Source: Desulfomarina profundi
GTDB taxonomy: Bacteria; Desulfobacterota; Desulfobulbia; Desulfobulbales; Desulfocapsaceae
Length of the DNA stretch: 64,000 bases
Reading direction: 5' to 3'
Assembly: GCF_019703855.1 (NCBI RefSeq)
Contig: NZ_AP024086.1
Coordinates: 3,802,501 to 3,866,500 of the forward strand
Shown here: positions 47,065 through 56,433 of the stretch, in pieces
Layout: each line of letters begins with the position of its first letter
How positions within the stretch are numbered: position 1 is the first letter of the stretch
Translations under genes and position numbers: made by a program
Notes under the pieces: generated by a model
What the model was told of the DNA's origin: nothing
Seen by the model: only the letters and a program-made list of their open reading frames with translations
Database searches by the model: none

Positions 47065-49125
47065 TCAAAAAAAGAGACGGACCTGTGCATATACTGCACG
47101 CTCAACTTCTGTTGTTAAAAACAGGTTCTCTCCGACAAATTCAGGATGACGGGAATCAAATAGATTCTGTCCTGTCAGGGAAAGCTCAACCTGTTCAACA
47201 GGGTGCCAAGCTAGGCGTGCATTAAAGCTTGTATAATTCCGGACGGAATCTTCGTAGAAGAAACTTGTTTTGTCCAGACTGTCGACATAGTAAAACCAGA
47301 AATCAAAATTCACTTCGTGGCTGAGATCCATGAGGGAGCGCAGGGAAAACTGGTTTGCAGGACTCGATCCTTTGGTAACTGTATTGGTGTTGCTCATATC
47401 GCTGCTCGAATTATCAAAAGAGCTTGAGATTTCAAGAAAACTGTAGTTTGCCTGAATTCGCCACCAGTCAAGTGGACGCCAGTCAAGACTTATTTCGAGA
47501 CCATAACTGTTTGCCGACATTTTGTTTCCGAAAACAGAATTCGAGAGAGGTGATGTACCTGCTGTCTGTTCAAAAGTCTGAAGTTTGTCATAATCGTGGT
47601 AAAAAAAGGCCAGGTCAACAGAGTAATTTTCTTTTGGTTGAACACGGTATCCGAGTTCATAGGCAATAACTGTTTCCGATTCAAAATTTTTATTTCCCTT
47701 TACGCGGAGTATCACAGGATCAAATTTAGGGGGGAGGGGAAGAATTCTGCTGATAATATTCGAACTTGCTTCTAAACGGGAAGGAGTTCTAACAGCCCGG
47801 GAAACTGCACCCCACAAGGTGTTTTTTTCATTTGCCAGCCAGACTATTCGAGCACTGGGTTGGATTTCCACCCCAGTATAGTCATTATGTTCGAACTTGG
47901 ATCCCAGGGTAAAACGTACAAGATGCGGCACGAGCTCAATTTCATCCTGGATGAAGCCACTGTAAAGATTTACTTCCTGGCTGTCAGGCAGAAACTGCAC
48001 CATAAATGAGTTTTTGAAGTCGTCTCTGATGGATCGATAGCCAATTCCCCATATTACATCATGGTTCTCCACTATTTTCAATTGATGCTGGAAGTCAATG
48101 TCAAGGGTGTCATGGGTCTGATCAAGGAAAATTTCAGAACGATCTGTATGGTCAAAATAAACCTGCAGGGTTGTGCTGGCCTGATCGGAGATTCGGTAAT
48201 TCCATTTGGCGAGCAGATTATAGCCTGATGATTCGATTGTGTCGTGAGTAGCCGGTGCAATGTAGAAAGGGGCGTATACCCCGTTTTCAGGATTTGAAGG
48301 ATCTTTCCATATATTGATGCGCTGGTTTTCATCGGCACTGTAAGCATCACCCTGCAGGGTCCAGCTGTATTTTCCCTTATAATGTCCGTCAACTCGGAAT
48401 CCACCCTGGGTTTTTTCCCAGCCGTCACCAGCATCTCCTCCCAGTGCCGGGGCATAAGAATCATCCCTGTTGTTGTACTTTAAATAGAATCTTCCAGTAA
48501 TATCAGATGAAAGATCAGTTCCATAGCGTAAAGATGCAAATCCTTTTTCTTTGTTTCCCGTACCGGCAGTCATCAGACCACCCTGTGTTGAACCGGTATT
48601 TTTGGTTATTATATTGATAACACCGTTAACAGCATTGGCACCCCATACTGTTGCTCCGGGTCCGCGGATAACTTCAATGCGGTCAATATCTTCGAGTAAC
48701 GTATCCTGTACATCCCAATAGACCCCAGAGAATGTAGGGCTGTAAACTGTTCTACCGTCAAGCATCACCAGGAGTTTGTTGGAAAACTGACTTCCAAAAC
48801 CACGACTGGTAATCACCCATTTTCCGGCATCGATATGAGCCACATGGATGCCTGGTGCCATCCGCAGCGCTTCCGCAATGCTGGTCACCCCTGAGCGCCT
48901 TATATCTTCACTGGTTATGACATAGACAGCGGAGGCAACCTCATTGAGCGGCTGCTGTTTTTTGGAGACAGTCGTAACCTTTATTGACAGGAGGTCTTCA
49001 AGGGGGAGGTCAAGGTAATCCGCTATGGACTCTTCAGCAGAAACCGGTGTCGAGGTCCCGATCAGCATACAGCAGAAGGAGATAACAATACCTTTAACGA
49101 TCAAGTCACTATTTTTCATAATCAT
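47065..49125 (-). CDS. TonB-dependent outer-membrane receptor
   Basis: A 686-residue receptor with a signal peptide (LIVKGIVISFCCMLIGTSTPVSA), then a plug domain (TVSKKQQPLNEVASAVYVIT, SIAEALRMAPGIHVAHID, RIEVIRGPGATVWGANAVNG VINIIT region) and a beta barrel ending in the aromatic AVYAQVRLFF. I start at the ATG ending at 49125. The promoter has a Fur-like box, suggesting iron control. Its operon continues with the YfiR-like and kinase-GGDEF-EAL genes, so it may serve as a sensor as well as an importer. The ligand is unknown. Confidence 0.92.
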   Translation of the reverse strand: MIMKNSDLIVKGIVISFCCMLIGTSTPVSAEESIADYLDLPLEDLLSIKVTTVSKKQQPLNEVASAVYVITSEDIRRSGVTSIAEALRMAPGIHVAHIDAGKWVITSRGFGSQFSNKLLVMLDGRTVYSPTFSGVYWDVQDTLLEDIDRIEVIRGPGATVWGANAVNGVINIITKNTGSTQGGLMTAGTGNKEKGFASLRYGTDLSSDITGRFYLKYNNRDDSYAPALGGDAGDGWEKTQGGFRVDGHYKGKYSWTLQGDAYSADENQRINIWKDPSNPENGVYAPFYIAPATHDTIESSGYNLLAKWNYRISDQASTTLQVYFDHTDRSEIFLDQTHDTLDIDFQHQLKIVENHDVIWGIGYRSIRDDFKNSFMVQFLPDSQEVNLYSGFIQDEIELVPHLVRFTLGSKFEHNDYTGVEIQPSARIVWLANEKNTLWGAVSRAVRTPSRLEASSNIISRILPLPPKFDPVILRVKGNKNFESETVIAYELGYRVQPKENYSVDLAFFYHDYDKLQTFEQTAGTSPLSNSVFGNKMSANSYGLEISLDWRPLDWWRIQANYSFLEISSSFDNSSSDMSNTNTVTKGSSPANQFSLRSLMDLSHEVNFDFWFYYVDSLDKTSFFYEDSVRNYTSFNARLAWHPVEQVELSLTGQNLFDSRHPEFVGENLFLTTEVERAVYAQVRLFF

Positions 49126-49199
49126 TCTCGGTTGAGAAAGGAAAGCGGGAAAATGGAAATAACGTATTTTTCTACAGTTATAAAGAATTATCCTTAATC

Positions 49200-49214
49200 T
49201 GAGAATCGTTGTCA
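49200..49214 (-). promoter_or_regulatory. Fur-like box
   Basis: TGAGAATCGTTGTCA (read TGACAACGATTCTCA on the minus strand) matches the 15-bp Fur core TGATAATGATTATCA at 12 of 15 positions and keeps its symmetry. It lies 75 bases upstream of the TonB receptor start. Confidence 0.6.
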
Positions 49215-49256
49215 AGGTGGAACTATATGATATGGTGCTTCTGCGAAACAGTATGC

Positions 49257-49299
49257 TTTTCCATCATTTTCCATCATCTTTTTTCTGTAACTTGTCATG
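49257..49299 (+). promoter_or_regulatory. Tandem-repeat element, candidate PdsR site 2
   Basis: Two adjacent decamers TTTTCCATCA (49257-49266, 49267-49276), then a T-rich spacer and CTTGTCATG (49291-49299). The order and spacing match 40592-40632: two abutting T4 decamers followed 12-14 bases later by CTTGTCAT. It lies about 200 bases upstream of the sortase target gene. Confidence 0.55.
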
Positions 49300-49501
49300 T
49301 TTTCTTCAGGCAAAGATCACTCTTCTCTATTCTGTTTACATAAAAGACTTCCCGGACAGCAGCGGCCTGCGTTGCAGATTGGGGCGTTTTTCAGAAAATT
49401 CCACTGCAGATAGTAATTCTGCCAAAGTCAGATTTCCTCAAACGAAAATTCTATTTTTTTAAGGCACCCTGAAGAGGTTATTTTTATTCCGGAGGTTATG
49501 T

Positions 49502-51580
49502 ATGAATATATTACCGTTTCATTTGTGGCAAAAAGCAGCAGAGAATCTTTTAAAACACAGCAACATGCAGAAGGGTGTACCTGTTCTTTTTCTGTTATTT
49601 TTTCTTTTTGCAGGAATAGGTTATGCGCAGATCCCGGAGCCGCACCAGGGAGAACTTCTTTTTACACGTGAAAATGGTCGTGCTGTTTCTGCGCCTCTAC
49701 TCTCCCAGGACATAGATATAGAAATAAGCGGGATTACCGCACGGGTTACGGTGAAGCAGGAATTTATCAATCTGGAGCAGGTGTGGCTGGATGCCCGCTA
49801 TGTCTTCCCTCTTCCTGATGCATGCAGTGTTGATCATTTGCTCATGCGTATAGGGGAAAGAGAGATAGAGGGAGTAATACAGGAAAAGCAGAAGGCCAGA
49901 CAACTCCATGAGGCGGCCCGTAGAGAGGGGAGGAAATCTTCTTTAGTGGAGCAGAACAGGCCTAATATTTTTACAACTGATATCGCCAATATTGCTCCCG
50001 GTGAAAAAATTTCTGTCAGTATTGAATATCAGCAGGAAGTGGTTCCGGTGGATTCCATTTTTTCACTTCGTTTTCCCATGGTTGTGGCACCCCGGTATAT
50101 TCCGGGAAAAGCGGTTCGGTTTTCTGCAACCGGGTGGGCGCCGGACACGGACCAGGTGACGGATGGCTCAGAAATCTCACCACCCGTCGACCTGGCTGGA
50201 GAAACGACGGTTCCGATCAGAATGAAGATTGATCTTGCCAGCGGTTTTCCCTTAAAAAGAATTGAATCTCTTTACCATGGAATCAAGGTGGAGGAGCTGG
50301 AGGAAGGGCACTATTCCATAACGTTGAACGGGGTGGTGAAGGCGGATCGTGATTTTGTTCTCGAATGGGAGGCAGAGGAGGGTAAAGAGACCACAGGAGC
50401 CCTATTTGCTGAAACCATGGGAGAAAACCAGTATATGCTTCTTATGCTTATGCCACCGGATACTGTACAGAATGGACCAGTGGCGAGAGAAGTTGTTTTT
50501 ATTCTCGATATCTCCGGATCCATGGCCGGATCTTCCATAGTTCAGGCGAAAAAGGCGATGGTACTTGCTCTTTCCAGGTTGCAGCCGGTGGATTCTTTTA
50601 ATCTCATTGTTTTTAATCAGGAGGCAAGATCACTCTTTACGGATTCAAAATCAGCTGACAGAAAAAATATCCAAAAAGCGCTTGAGTATATCAGTACATT
50701 ACAGGCAGATGGGGGGACAGAAATGAAGGATGCTCTTCTGCTGGCCCTGGATGGGAAACATCATCACAGGAGGATTCGCCAGGTCGTTTTTGTAACCGAC
50801 GGTGCCGTCGGCAATGAGGATGCACTTTTTGCGATTATTGAAAAAAGGCTCGGAGATTCCCGCCTGTTTACCGTAGGTATCGGTTCGGCCCCTAACTCTT
50901 ATTTTATGACCAGGGCGGCACGGGTGGGCCGGGGTACCTTTACTTATATCGGCAGGGTTTCAGAGGTAGGGGAAAAAGTGGGGATGTTGTTTAATAAACT
51001 TGAACATCCGGTCATCTCTGATATTCGTATTGATCTTGGAGGCAATGCAAGGAAAATCGAATATTATCCCAATCCTATTCCTGATCTTTACTATGGTGAA
51101 CCTCTTGTTGTCGCATTGAAAACCGGGTGGGAAAATGAATCTCTGCATATTACCGGCAGGGAGGCGGGCAATTTATGGGAAATGATTGGTGATGCCACAA
51201 AATTTGGCAAACGAAAAGGAGTGGGGACACTCTGGGCCAGGCGGAAAGTCCGTGCTTTCATGGAAGCACTGGCCCTGGGGGAGGATGAACAGAAAGTGAA
51301 GGATGTTGTTCTGAGAACAGCGTTGGAACACCATCTTGTAAGCAGGTATACCAGTCTTGTGGCTACTGATACCATGGTCAGCCGACCTGCGGGAACTGCC
51401 AGTGAACAGTCCATGGTGAAGACCCCTCTTGCCCATGGCTGGCAGGCGGCTGCCGTGTTCGGTGGTGGGTCACAGACTGCGACCTCTTCAGCACTTTTCT
51501 TGCTGCTTGGAGTTGTTTTTCTTTTTGTCGGACTGTTGTTTTGTGTAATTATCATAAAAAATGATTCAAAATGTGCCTGA
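49502..51580 (+). CDS. VIT/vWA surface protein, dedicated sortase target
   Basis: A 692-residue exported protein with a signal (GVPVLFLLFFLFAGIGYAQ). A VIT domain follows at about 45-180 (ISGITARVTVKQEFINLEQ), then a vWA domain with the MIDAS D336-I-S-G-S. The C-terminus has a short sorting-like signal: GSQTATSS at about 656-663, a hydrophobic helix and a KNDSKC tail. The canonical motif of this system is of the LPxTA/G kind; here the first residues read S-Q-T-A-T. The layout matches the marine proteobacterial sortase target family. The start follows GGAGGTTATGT. Confidence 0.88.
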   Translation: MNILPFHLWQKAAENLLKHSNMQKGVPVLFLLFFLFAGIGYAQIPEPHQGELLFTRENGRAVSAPLLSQDIDIEISGITARVTVKQEFINLEQVWLDARYVFPLPDACSVDHLLMRIGEREIEGVIQEKQKARQLHEAARREGRKSSLVEQNRPNIFTTDIANIAPGEKISVSIEYQQEVVPVDSIFSLRFPMVVAPRYIPGKAVRFSATGWAPDTDQVTDGSEISPPVDLAGETTVPIRMKIDLASGFPLKRIESLYHGIKVEELEEGHYSITLNGVVKADRDFVLEWEAEEGKETTGALFAETMGENQYMLLMLMPPDTVQNGPVAREVVFILDISGSMAGSSIVQAKKAMVLALSRLQPVDSFNLIVFNQEARSLFTDSKSADRKNIQKALEYISTLQADGGTEMKDALLLALDGKHHHRRIRQVVFVTDGAVGNEDALFAIIEKRLGDSRLFTVGIGSAPNSYFMTRAARVGRGTFTYIGRVSEVGEKVGMLFNKLEHPVISDIRIDLGGNARKIEYYPNPIPDLYYGEPLVVALKTGWENESLHITGREAGNLWEMIGDATKFGKRKGVGTLWARRKVRAFMEALALGEDEQKVKDVVLRTALEHHLVSRYTSLVATDTMVSRPAGTASEQSMVKTPLAHGWQAAAVFGGGSQTATSSALFLLLGVVFLFVGLLFCVIIIKNDSKCA

Positions 51581-51592
51581 ACTGACCTCTGG

Positions 51593-51679
51593 TGAACATT
51601 GTGTAAATTTTTCTGGGTCACTGATAATTGTCTCATTGTTTGTGTTCTATAATTATTCTCAAAATTGACACAATGTTCA
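51593..51679. repeat. 87-bp inverted-repeat element
   Basis: TGAACATTGTGT (51593-51604) and ACACAATGTTCA (51668-51679) are exact inverse copies, extended by AAATTTT/AAAATT inside. The element sits exactly where the nucleoside hydrolase remnant loses its homology. It looks like a non-autonomous element or an insertion scar, or less likely a bidirectional terminator. Confidence 0.55.
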
Positions 51680-51794
51680 TGAGAAATGCGGCATAGCCGT
51701 CATCAACATCGCAGTAGTGGAATATTCCACTTTTGTGTCCTATGGAAATATCTGTGTCAACCCAAATACGTTTCTGCTCCCGTGATGTTGTCAT
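51633..51794 (-). pseudogene. Remnant of an inosine-uridine nucleoside hydrolase
   Basis: 53 codons remain, starting MTTSREQKRIWVDTDISIG after GGAGAAGACATC. The sequence IWVDTDISIG...DVDDGYAAFL is the Ca-binding N-terminus of nucleoside hydrolases, with the DTD and DVDDG aspartates. About 20 residues later it ends in the inverted-repeat element, whereas the family is around 300 residues. It is a truncated, non-functional copy. Confidence 0.65.
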
Positions 51795-51934
51795 GATGTC
51801 TTCTCCGGTAAAATCATTGTCTGTCAGATTTGTTTTGCGAACTGTCATATTCGATGTGGTGAATCGTCATTCTCTTTGATTTTACTGATATCAAACAATT
51901 TTTCCCAGGATAATGAATTATATGGGTTTGTCTG

Positions 51935-52525
51935 ATGAAAAAGCGATTTCTTGTTCTTTATATTGTTTCTCTTGGTTGTTGTGTTGCGGGCCTGCTGTTG
52001 CTTTCGCTGGGTGGTTGGATTCGTATCAAGGCTGTGGTGGCCGGATATCTGCTGAGCAGATCCTGGGAAATGAGTCTTGAAAGCGGCAGGCCGGTCAAAC
52101 CTTGGCCATGGGCTGACACCTGGCCGGTGGGGCGACTCAGGACCGCGGACGGGAAAATTGATCTGGTGATTCTTGAAGGAGACAGCGGTGAAGTACTGGC
52201 CTTCGGGCCGGGTCATGTCAGCGGCAGTGACAGGGTTGCCGGTAGCGGGCATTGCGTTTTGGCAGGTCACAGAGATACCAGTTTTTCCTTTCTTCAACAT
52301 CTCAAAAAAAATGATGTATTGCTCCTCCGTGGATTGAACGGTCCTGTTAAATATTATTCTGTGCAATCCTTTCTGGTCAAAAGATCGAATGAACTTTATT
52401 TTGACAGCGAGGCGGATAACAGGTTGACCCTCATTACCTGTTATCCGTTCTCTGCTGTTGTTCCGGGAGGAAATTTACGCTACCTGGTTTTTGCAGAAGG
52501 TATTCCCTCAGGTGCTGTTCTCTGA
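51935..52525 (+). CDS. Class GN (marine proteobacterial) sortase
   Basis: A 196-residue membrane-anchored sortase with an N-terminal helix (LVLYIVSLGCCVAGLLLLSLG). The catalytic residues are visible: His112 in LAGHRDTSF, Cys169 in TLITCYPF and Arg182 in NLRYLVF. It would cleave and attach the C-terminal signal of the vWA protein encoded just upstream. No good ribosome site precedes the ATG. The truncated hydrolase and the inverted-repeat element lie between target and sortase. Confidence 0.93.
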   Translation: MKKRFLVLYIVSLGCCVAGLLLLSLGGWIRIKAVVAGYLLSRSWEMSLESGRPVKPWPWADTWPVGRLRTADGKIDLVILEGDSGEVLAFGPGHVSGSDRVAGSGHCVLAGHRDTSFSFLQHLKKNDVLLLRGLNGPVKYYSVQSFLVKRSNELYFDSEADNRLTLITCYPFSAVVPGGNLRYLVFAEGIPSGAVL

Positions 52526-52559
52526 CCGAAAAACGCGAATTTCCCATGAGAAATGCGGG

Positions 52560-54281
52560 CTAAAACTTGAAACTGTTTATTATTTCAGTAACCTGATGAG
52601 ACATGCTACTCAGTTTCTTTGCCCGGTTCTGGATCTGTATAGAGCTTTCGGAAAGGTCAGCAGCCGCTTCATTGACCTTACCTATGTCTCCGGAGATGGT
52701 TCCGGCAACAGTTGAACTGTGGGTGACATGTTCATTAACTTCCCTGATACCACTGGAGGTGCGGTTGATGGAATCGGCAATTTCAGCCGTGGCAGAGGAC
52801 TGTTCTTCTACTGCTGAGGCTATTTCTGTGACAATTGCGTTGATTTCATTGATAATTTTAGATATTTCATTGATTTCGTGTACTGTTGAGCCGGTTGTTT
52901 GCTGGACACCCTCGATATTCGATTTTATCTCCAGGGTTGCACTTGCCGTCTGCTGAGCCAGCTCCTTGATTTCATTAGCAACAACACCGAACCCCTTTCC
53001 TGCTTCTCCCGCTCTTGCAGCCTCGATAGTCGCATTGAGTGCCAGCAGGTTGGTCTGTTCTGAAATTTCAGTAATGGCCTCAGTCACCTTACCGATTTTT
53101 CCGGCCGCCTCTCCCAGTTCACCCATTTTTTCTGAAGCAGATTTTGCCTGCTTCACCGCGGTATCTGAAATGGATCTGGCCTTTTCAGAATTTCTGGCTA
53201 TATCGTGAATTGTCGCAGTCATCTCTTCTCCTGCTGCTGCCACCATATTGACATTGTCGCTCGATTCCTCCATGGTGGCGGCAACACTGTTCAGGTTACT
53301 GCTCATCTCTTCCGCCGACTGGGTCACATTGTCGGCCTGAATGGATGTAATACGGCAATTTTCCGCCATTTTTCCAGATATGGAGAGCAGTTCACCGGAA
53401 GATCGCTCCACGGAATTTGAATTGGAGGAAATGTTGATGATAATACTCTGCAGTTTTTCAATAAAAGTGTTGAACCATTCAGCCAGTTCATTAAGTTCAT
53501 CTTTTCCATTTATTTTCAGACGTTTTGTGAGATCGCCTTCTCCCTCGGCAATGTCCTGAAAATTGGCAATCAGCATTTTCAGACTTTTTACGATTCCGGA
53601 AATAATAAAAAGACTGAGAAGGGTCAGACCGATATAAATAATACCCACAGTGGCCAGCATATAGTAGGACCGACGTTCGGTAATGGCGGTCAGTTCCCTG
53701 TCTATTTTCTCAATTTGTGTTTCCAGTTTATCGGTATAGACTCCTGTCCCGATCCAGTAGTCCGTACCGGGAATTTCTTTTGCAAAACTGATTTTCGGCC
53801 TTGTGGTCCCATCAGGTTCTGACCAGTGATATTCAAGAAAACCACCGCCATTTTCAGCATTTTTCTTCAGAGCCCTGATGACATATATTCCGTTTTTATC
53901 CTGTAGGTCACCGAGGTCTCTGCCCTCGTTTGCCGGATTGGCCGGATCGATTATATTAGTGGTATTTCGGTAAATAAAGAAATAGCCGGAATCATTTTCT
54001 CCAGAGCGAATAGATTTGAGGATGGAGCGCATGGTGATGACATCCATGTCACTGTTTTTCCCATGGTTTATAAAGCCGGCTATTGATGATGCCAGAATTT
54101 CAGTTGCCACTTTGATCTTGATTTTGTGTGCATCGATGAGTACTGTTTTTGTCCTTTCAAGGCCTATATCTTTAATTTTGTTGAGATTCATCCAGGCGAA
54201 CTGGGCGTTGACAATGAACATGAAAAGGGTCATGGCCAGGATCAGATACATCCTGCCTCTGACTGTAAGTTTACTTAACAT
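52560..54281 (-). CDS. Methyl-accepting chemotaxis protein with Cache domain
   Basis: A 573-residue chemoreceptor with an N-terminal helix and a single-Cache periplasmic domain ([52 protein letters not shown]). A second helix, HAMP ([20 protein letters not shown]) and a signalling domain with [20 protein letters not shown] follow. The ligand is probably a small carboxylate, as often for this Cache type, but that is inference. Its 3' end is 35 bases from the sortase stop. Confidence 0.92.
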   Translation of the reverse strand: MLSKLTVRGRMYLILAMTLFMFIVNAQFAWMNLNKIKDIGLERTKTVLIDAHKIKIKVATEILASSIAGFINHGKNSDMDVITMRSILKSIRSGENDSGYFFIYRNTTNIIDPANPANEGRDLGDLQDKNGIYVIRALKKNAENGGGFLEYHWSEPDGTTRPKISFAKEIPGTDYWIGTGVYTDKLETQIEKIDRELTAITERRSYYMLATVGIIYIGLTLLSLFIISGIVKSLKMLIANFQDIAEGEGDLTKRLKINGKDELNELAEWFNTFIEKLQSIIINISSNSNSVERSSGELLSISGKMAENCRITSIQADNVTQSAEEMSSNLNSVAATMEESSDNVNMVAAAGEEMTATIHDIARNSEKARSISDTAVKQAKSASEKMGELGEAAGKIGKVTEAITEISEQTNLLALNATIEAARAGEAGKGFGVVANEIKELAQQTASATLEIKSNIEGVQQTTGSTVHEINEISKIINEINAIVTEIASAVEEQSSATAEIADSINRTSSGIREVNEHVTHSSTVAGTISGDIGKVNEAAADLSESSIQIQNRAKKLSSMSHQVTEIINSFKF

Positions 54282-54528
54282 GGTATACTTCTCCTCATAA
54301 AAATAGATATTGAAAGCCGATAGCGTGCGTATTGTGCAGAAATTGTTGTGCAGTATGCTAAAAATTATATGGAAGGTTAAGGCGTATGGGATAGTTGTTT
54401 ATTTGTTGTATCACAGGGAAAATAAAATTGTCGAGTAAAAATTTATGGATTTAATACAGCAGTTGGCTATTTAAGGTGGGTGTCCAAGTTGTGCTAAATG
54501 TGCATGTCTGTCGTTACGTGCAACTGAT

Positions 54529-55101
54529 ATGAAAAACAGAGAGAAGAGTGAAAACGTGGAAAATGGTATTGTTAAAGTCCTGGTGACCCGGGAAGAGGTG
54601 GAGAAAACAGTAAAGCGGCTTGGGTCGGAAATAACCCGGTATTATGATGAAAAAGAGACCGACCTGCTGCTGGTAGGGTTACTGCGGGGATCGTTTGTTT
54701 TTCTGGCAGATCTTGTGCGGGAGATAAAACTGCCTCTTATGGTAGATTTCATGTCGCTTTCCAGCTACGGTGACGGCACAGTCAGCAGTGGGGATGTCAA
54801 AGTGGTGATGGATCTTGACACTTCTATTGAGGGAAGGGATGTTCTCATTGTCGAGGATATTGTCGATACCGGGAACACCTTCAGCAAGGTCATCAGAATG
54901 CTGAAAAACAGAAAGCCCCGATCTCTCAAGGTCTGTACTTTTCTTAATAAACCGGAATGCAGGATTGTTGATGTGAAGATAGATTTTTGCGGCGTTGATA
55001 TCCCCAATGAATTCGCTGTGGGATACGGGCTGGATTATGCCCAGAAATATAGAAATCTTCCCTATGTGGGGGTCCTTGACCCGGAAATTCTGGAGGAATA
55101 A
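54529..55101 (+). CDS. hpt: Hypoxanthine phosphoribosyltransferase
   Basis: A 190-residue purine salvage enzyme. The PRPP-binding motif is VLIVEDIVDTGNT; the flanking loops LLRGSFVFLADL and SLSSYGDGTVSSG and the C-terminal base site KIDFCGVDIPNEFAVGYGLDY are all present. It converts hypoxanthine or guanine plus PRPP to nucleotides. It is one base from the downstream thioredoxin gene, so the two are cotranscribed. Confidence 0.94.
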   Translation: MKNREKSENVENGIVKVLVTREEVEKTVKRLGSEITRYYDEKETDLLLVGLLRGSFVFLADLVREIKLPLMVDFMSLSSYGDGTVSSGDVKVVMDLDTSIEGRDVLIVEDIVDTGNTFSKVIRMLKNRKPRSLKVCTFLNKPECRIVDVKIDFCGVDIPNEFAVGYGLDYAQKYRNLPYVGVLDPEILEE

Positions 55102-55102
55102 C

Positions 55103-55534
55103 ATGAGTGATCTGGTTAGATGCCCTGGATGTGGGGCAAAAAACAGGATTGCAGCGGAGAAACAGCATCTCGTTGCAAAATGTGGAAAATGCGGAAGTAA
55201 ACTTCCAGCGCAGGGTGGGGTAATTGAACTGGATGACAGTGGTTTTCAACGAGTCGTTATGACGTCTTCCCTCCCGGTTCTGGTTGATTTTTATTCACCG
55301 ACCTGCGGTCCCTGTCATGCACTGGCCCCTGTTATTGATCAGCTGGCACGTCAGTATGCAGGGAGGGCCCTGATCTGTAAACTTGACACCAGTCGTCATC
55401 AGATGAGTGCGGCAAAGTTCAAGATTCGTGGTGTTCCCACTCTACTCTTTTTCAAAGGGGGGAAGCAGGTGGATCAGGTGGTTGGTGCAGTTCCCGCCCA
55501 TGAACTGGAGCAGAGACTTGACAGACTGTGTTGA
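55103..55534 (+). CDS. trxC: Thioredoxin 2-type protein with zinc ribbon
   Basis: A 143-residue protein. The N-terminal zinc ribbon (RCPGCGAKNR with KCGKCGSK) precedes a thioredoxin domain with the active site CGPC (FYSPTCGPCHALAP) and the cis-proline loop IRGVPTLLFFKGG. This is the TrxC layout, a stress-resistant cytosolic disulfide reductase. It could supply electrons to the peroxiredoxin and thioredoxin-like selenoproteins elsewhere in the window; that link is inference. The start follows GAGGAATAAC. Confidence 0.92.
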   Translation: MSDLVRCPGCGAKNRIAAEKQHLVAKCGKCGSKLPAQGGVIELDDSGFQRVVMTSSLPVLVDFYSPTCGPCHALAPVIDQLARQYAGRALICKLDTSRHQMSAAKFKIRGVPTLLFFKGGKQVDQVVGAVPAHELEQRLDRLC

Positions 55535-55536
55535 AA

Positions 55537-56208
55537 TTATCGCCAGGCAAAATATGGTTGCTCAAAATGGGCAACCCGTGTCTGTTTTCCCAGGAGGGCA
55601 ACTTCACGGAACTGGTAGAGTATGGCCGCAGTGGGGGTGGCAATCCAGGAGTTTCCCACCGGCATGAAGAGAATTGGATCTTCGGATTCAGGGGAGTTGT
55701 CTAAAACCGGAGCATCTTTTCTGAGAAGTTCCCGGCAGGAAATTCTGTGAATTGACGCCACCTCTTCCGGGTTGGCATGCAGGTACGGTGTTTGCCCGCC
55801 CCAGAGTATGACTGGAGTGATATGAAACCCGGACCTGGTGATGAAATCATCAAGACAACCCAGTATCCGGTCTTTTTTCAGGTGCAGTCCAACCTCTTCC
55901 GCCAGTTCCCGCAGGGCCGTTTCTTCCTCTGATTCTCCTGTATCAATGCTGCCTCCGGGCAATGCCCACTGGCCTGCATGGTTTTTCAACCTGGCTGATC
56001 GCCGGGTCAGGATCAGGGCTGCCCCCTCGTCTGTTTCGGGCAGGAGTCCTCCAATATTTCCAGAGTTACGGTAATCAACAATTGTAATTGCCACAGCAGC
56101 CCGTCGCAACCCTCTGTTATTGAGAGGTTTTCTCTTGAATTTTGTGAGATTGCTCTCTACCAATTCCCGAAGGCTGTTTGAGCAGGTAATGTTTTTCATA
56201 TTGTGCAT
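55537..56208 (-). CDS. Nudix hydrolase, CoA-pyrophosphatase-like
   Basis: A 223-residue Nudix protein with the box GGSIDTGESEEETALRELAEEVGL. Just before it is AGQWALPGGS, and an N-terminal part (RRAAVAITIVDY) precedes both. This resembles the NudL/CoA-diphosphatase group. It would cleave nucleoside diphosphate-linked substrates. It is convergent with trxC, two bases apart. Confidence 0.85.
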   Translation of the reverse strand: MHNMKNITCSNSLRELVESNLTKFKRKPLNNRGLRRAAVAITIVDYRNSGNIGGLLPETDEGAALILTRRSARLKNHAGQWALPGGSIDTGESEEETALRELAEEVGLHLKKDRILGCLDDFITRSGFHITPVILWGGQTPYLHANPEEVASIHRISCRELLRKDAPVLDNSPESEDPILFMPVGNSWIATPTAAILYQFREVALLGKQTRVAHFEQPYFAWR

Positions 56209-56348
56209 TCTGGATCCGGCATGGTTTCCCGGCGGTGTTTGTGCTGTTGTATAAGAAATGAATACATTGTCCCCAATGCCAGTTCCTTTTACAAGAGAAT
56301 GATGTCATTGACGGGAGCTGGAAGAAATAAAAGTAACAAAAACATACT

Positions 56349-56412
56349 ACCTAAGTCCTGCAATTTGCAAGTTTACCGGAGATGCAAGGCAGCAAAAGTG
56401 CAGGATTCAGGT
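56349..56412. repeat. Dispersed repeat family C, copy 2
   Basis: A 64-bp element from ACCTAAGTCCTGCA to its inverse TGCAGGATTCAGGT. Its first half matches copy 1 closely (TGCAAGTTTACC, GAGATGC, AAGGC). It ends 22 bases before the LysE-type start codon, just upstream of the ribosome site. Confidence 0.7.
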
Positions 56413-56433
56413 AGTATTTTCAGGAGTAATAAA

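Noticed and set aside
51845-52366. Minus-strand ORF opposite the sortase gene
   Set aside because: It is a shadow of the sortase coding region, and its composition is unlike a real protein.
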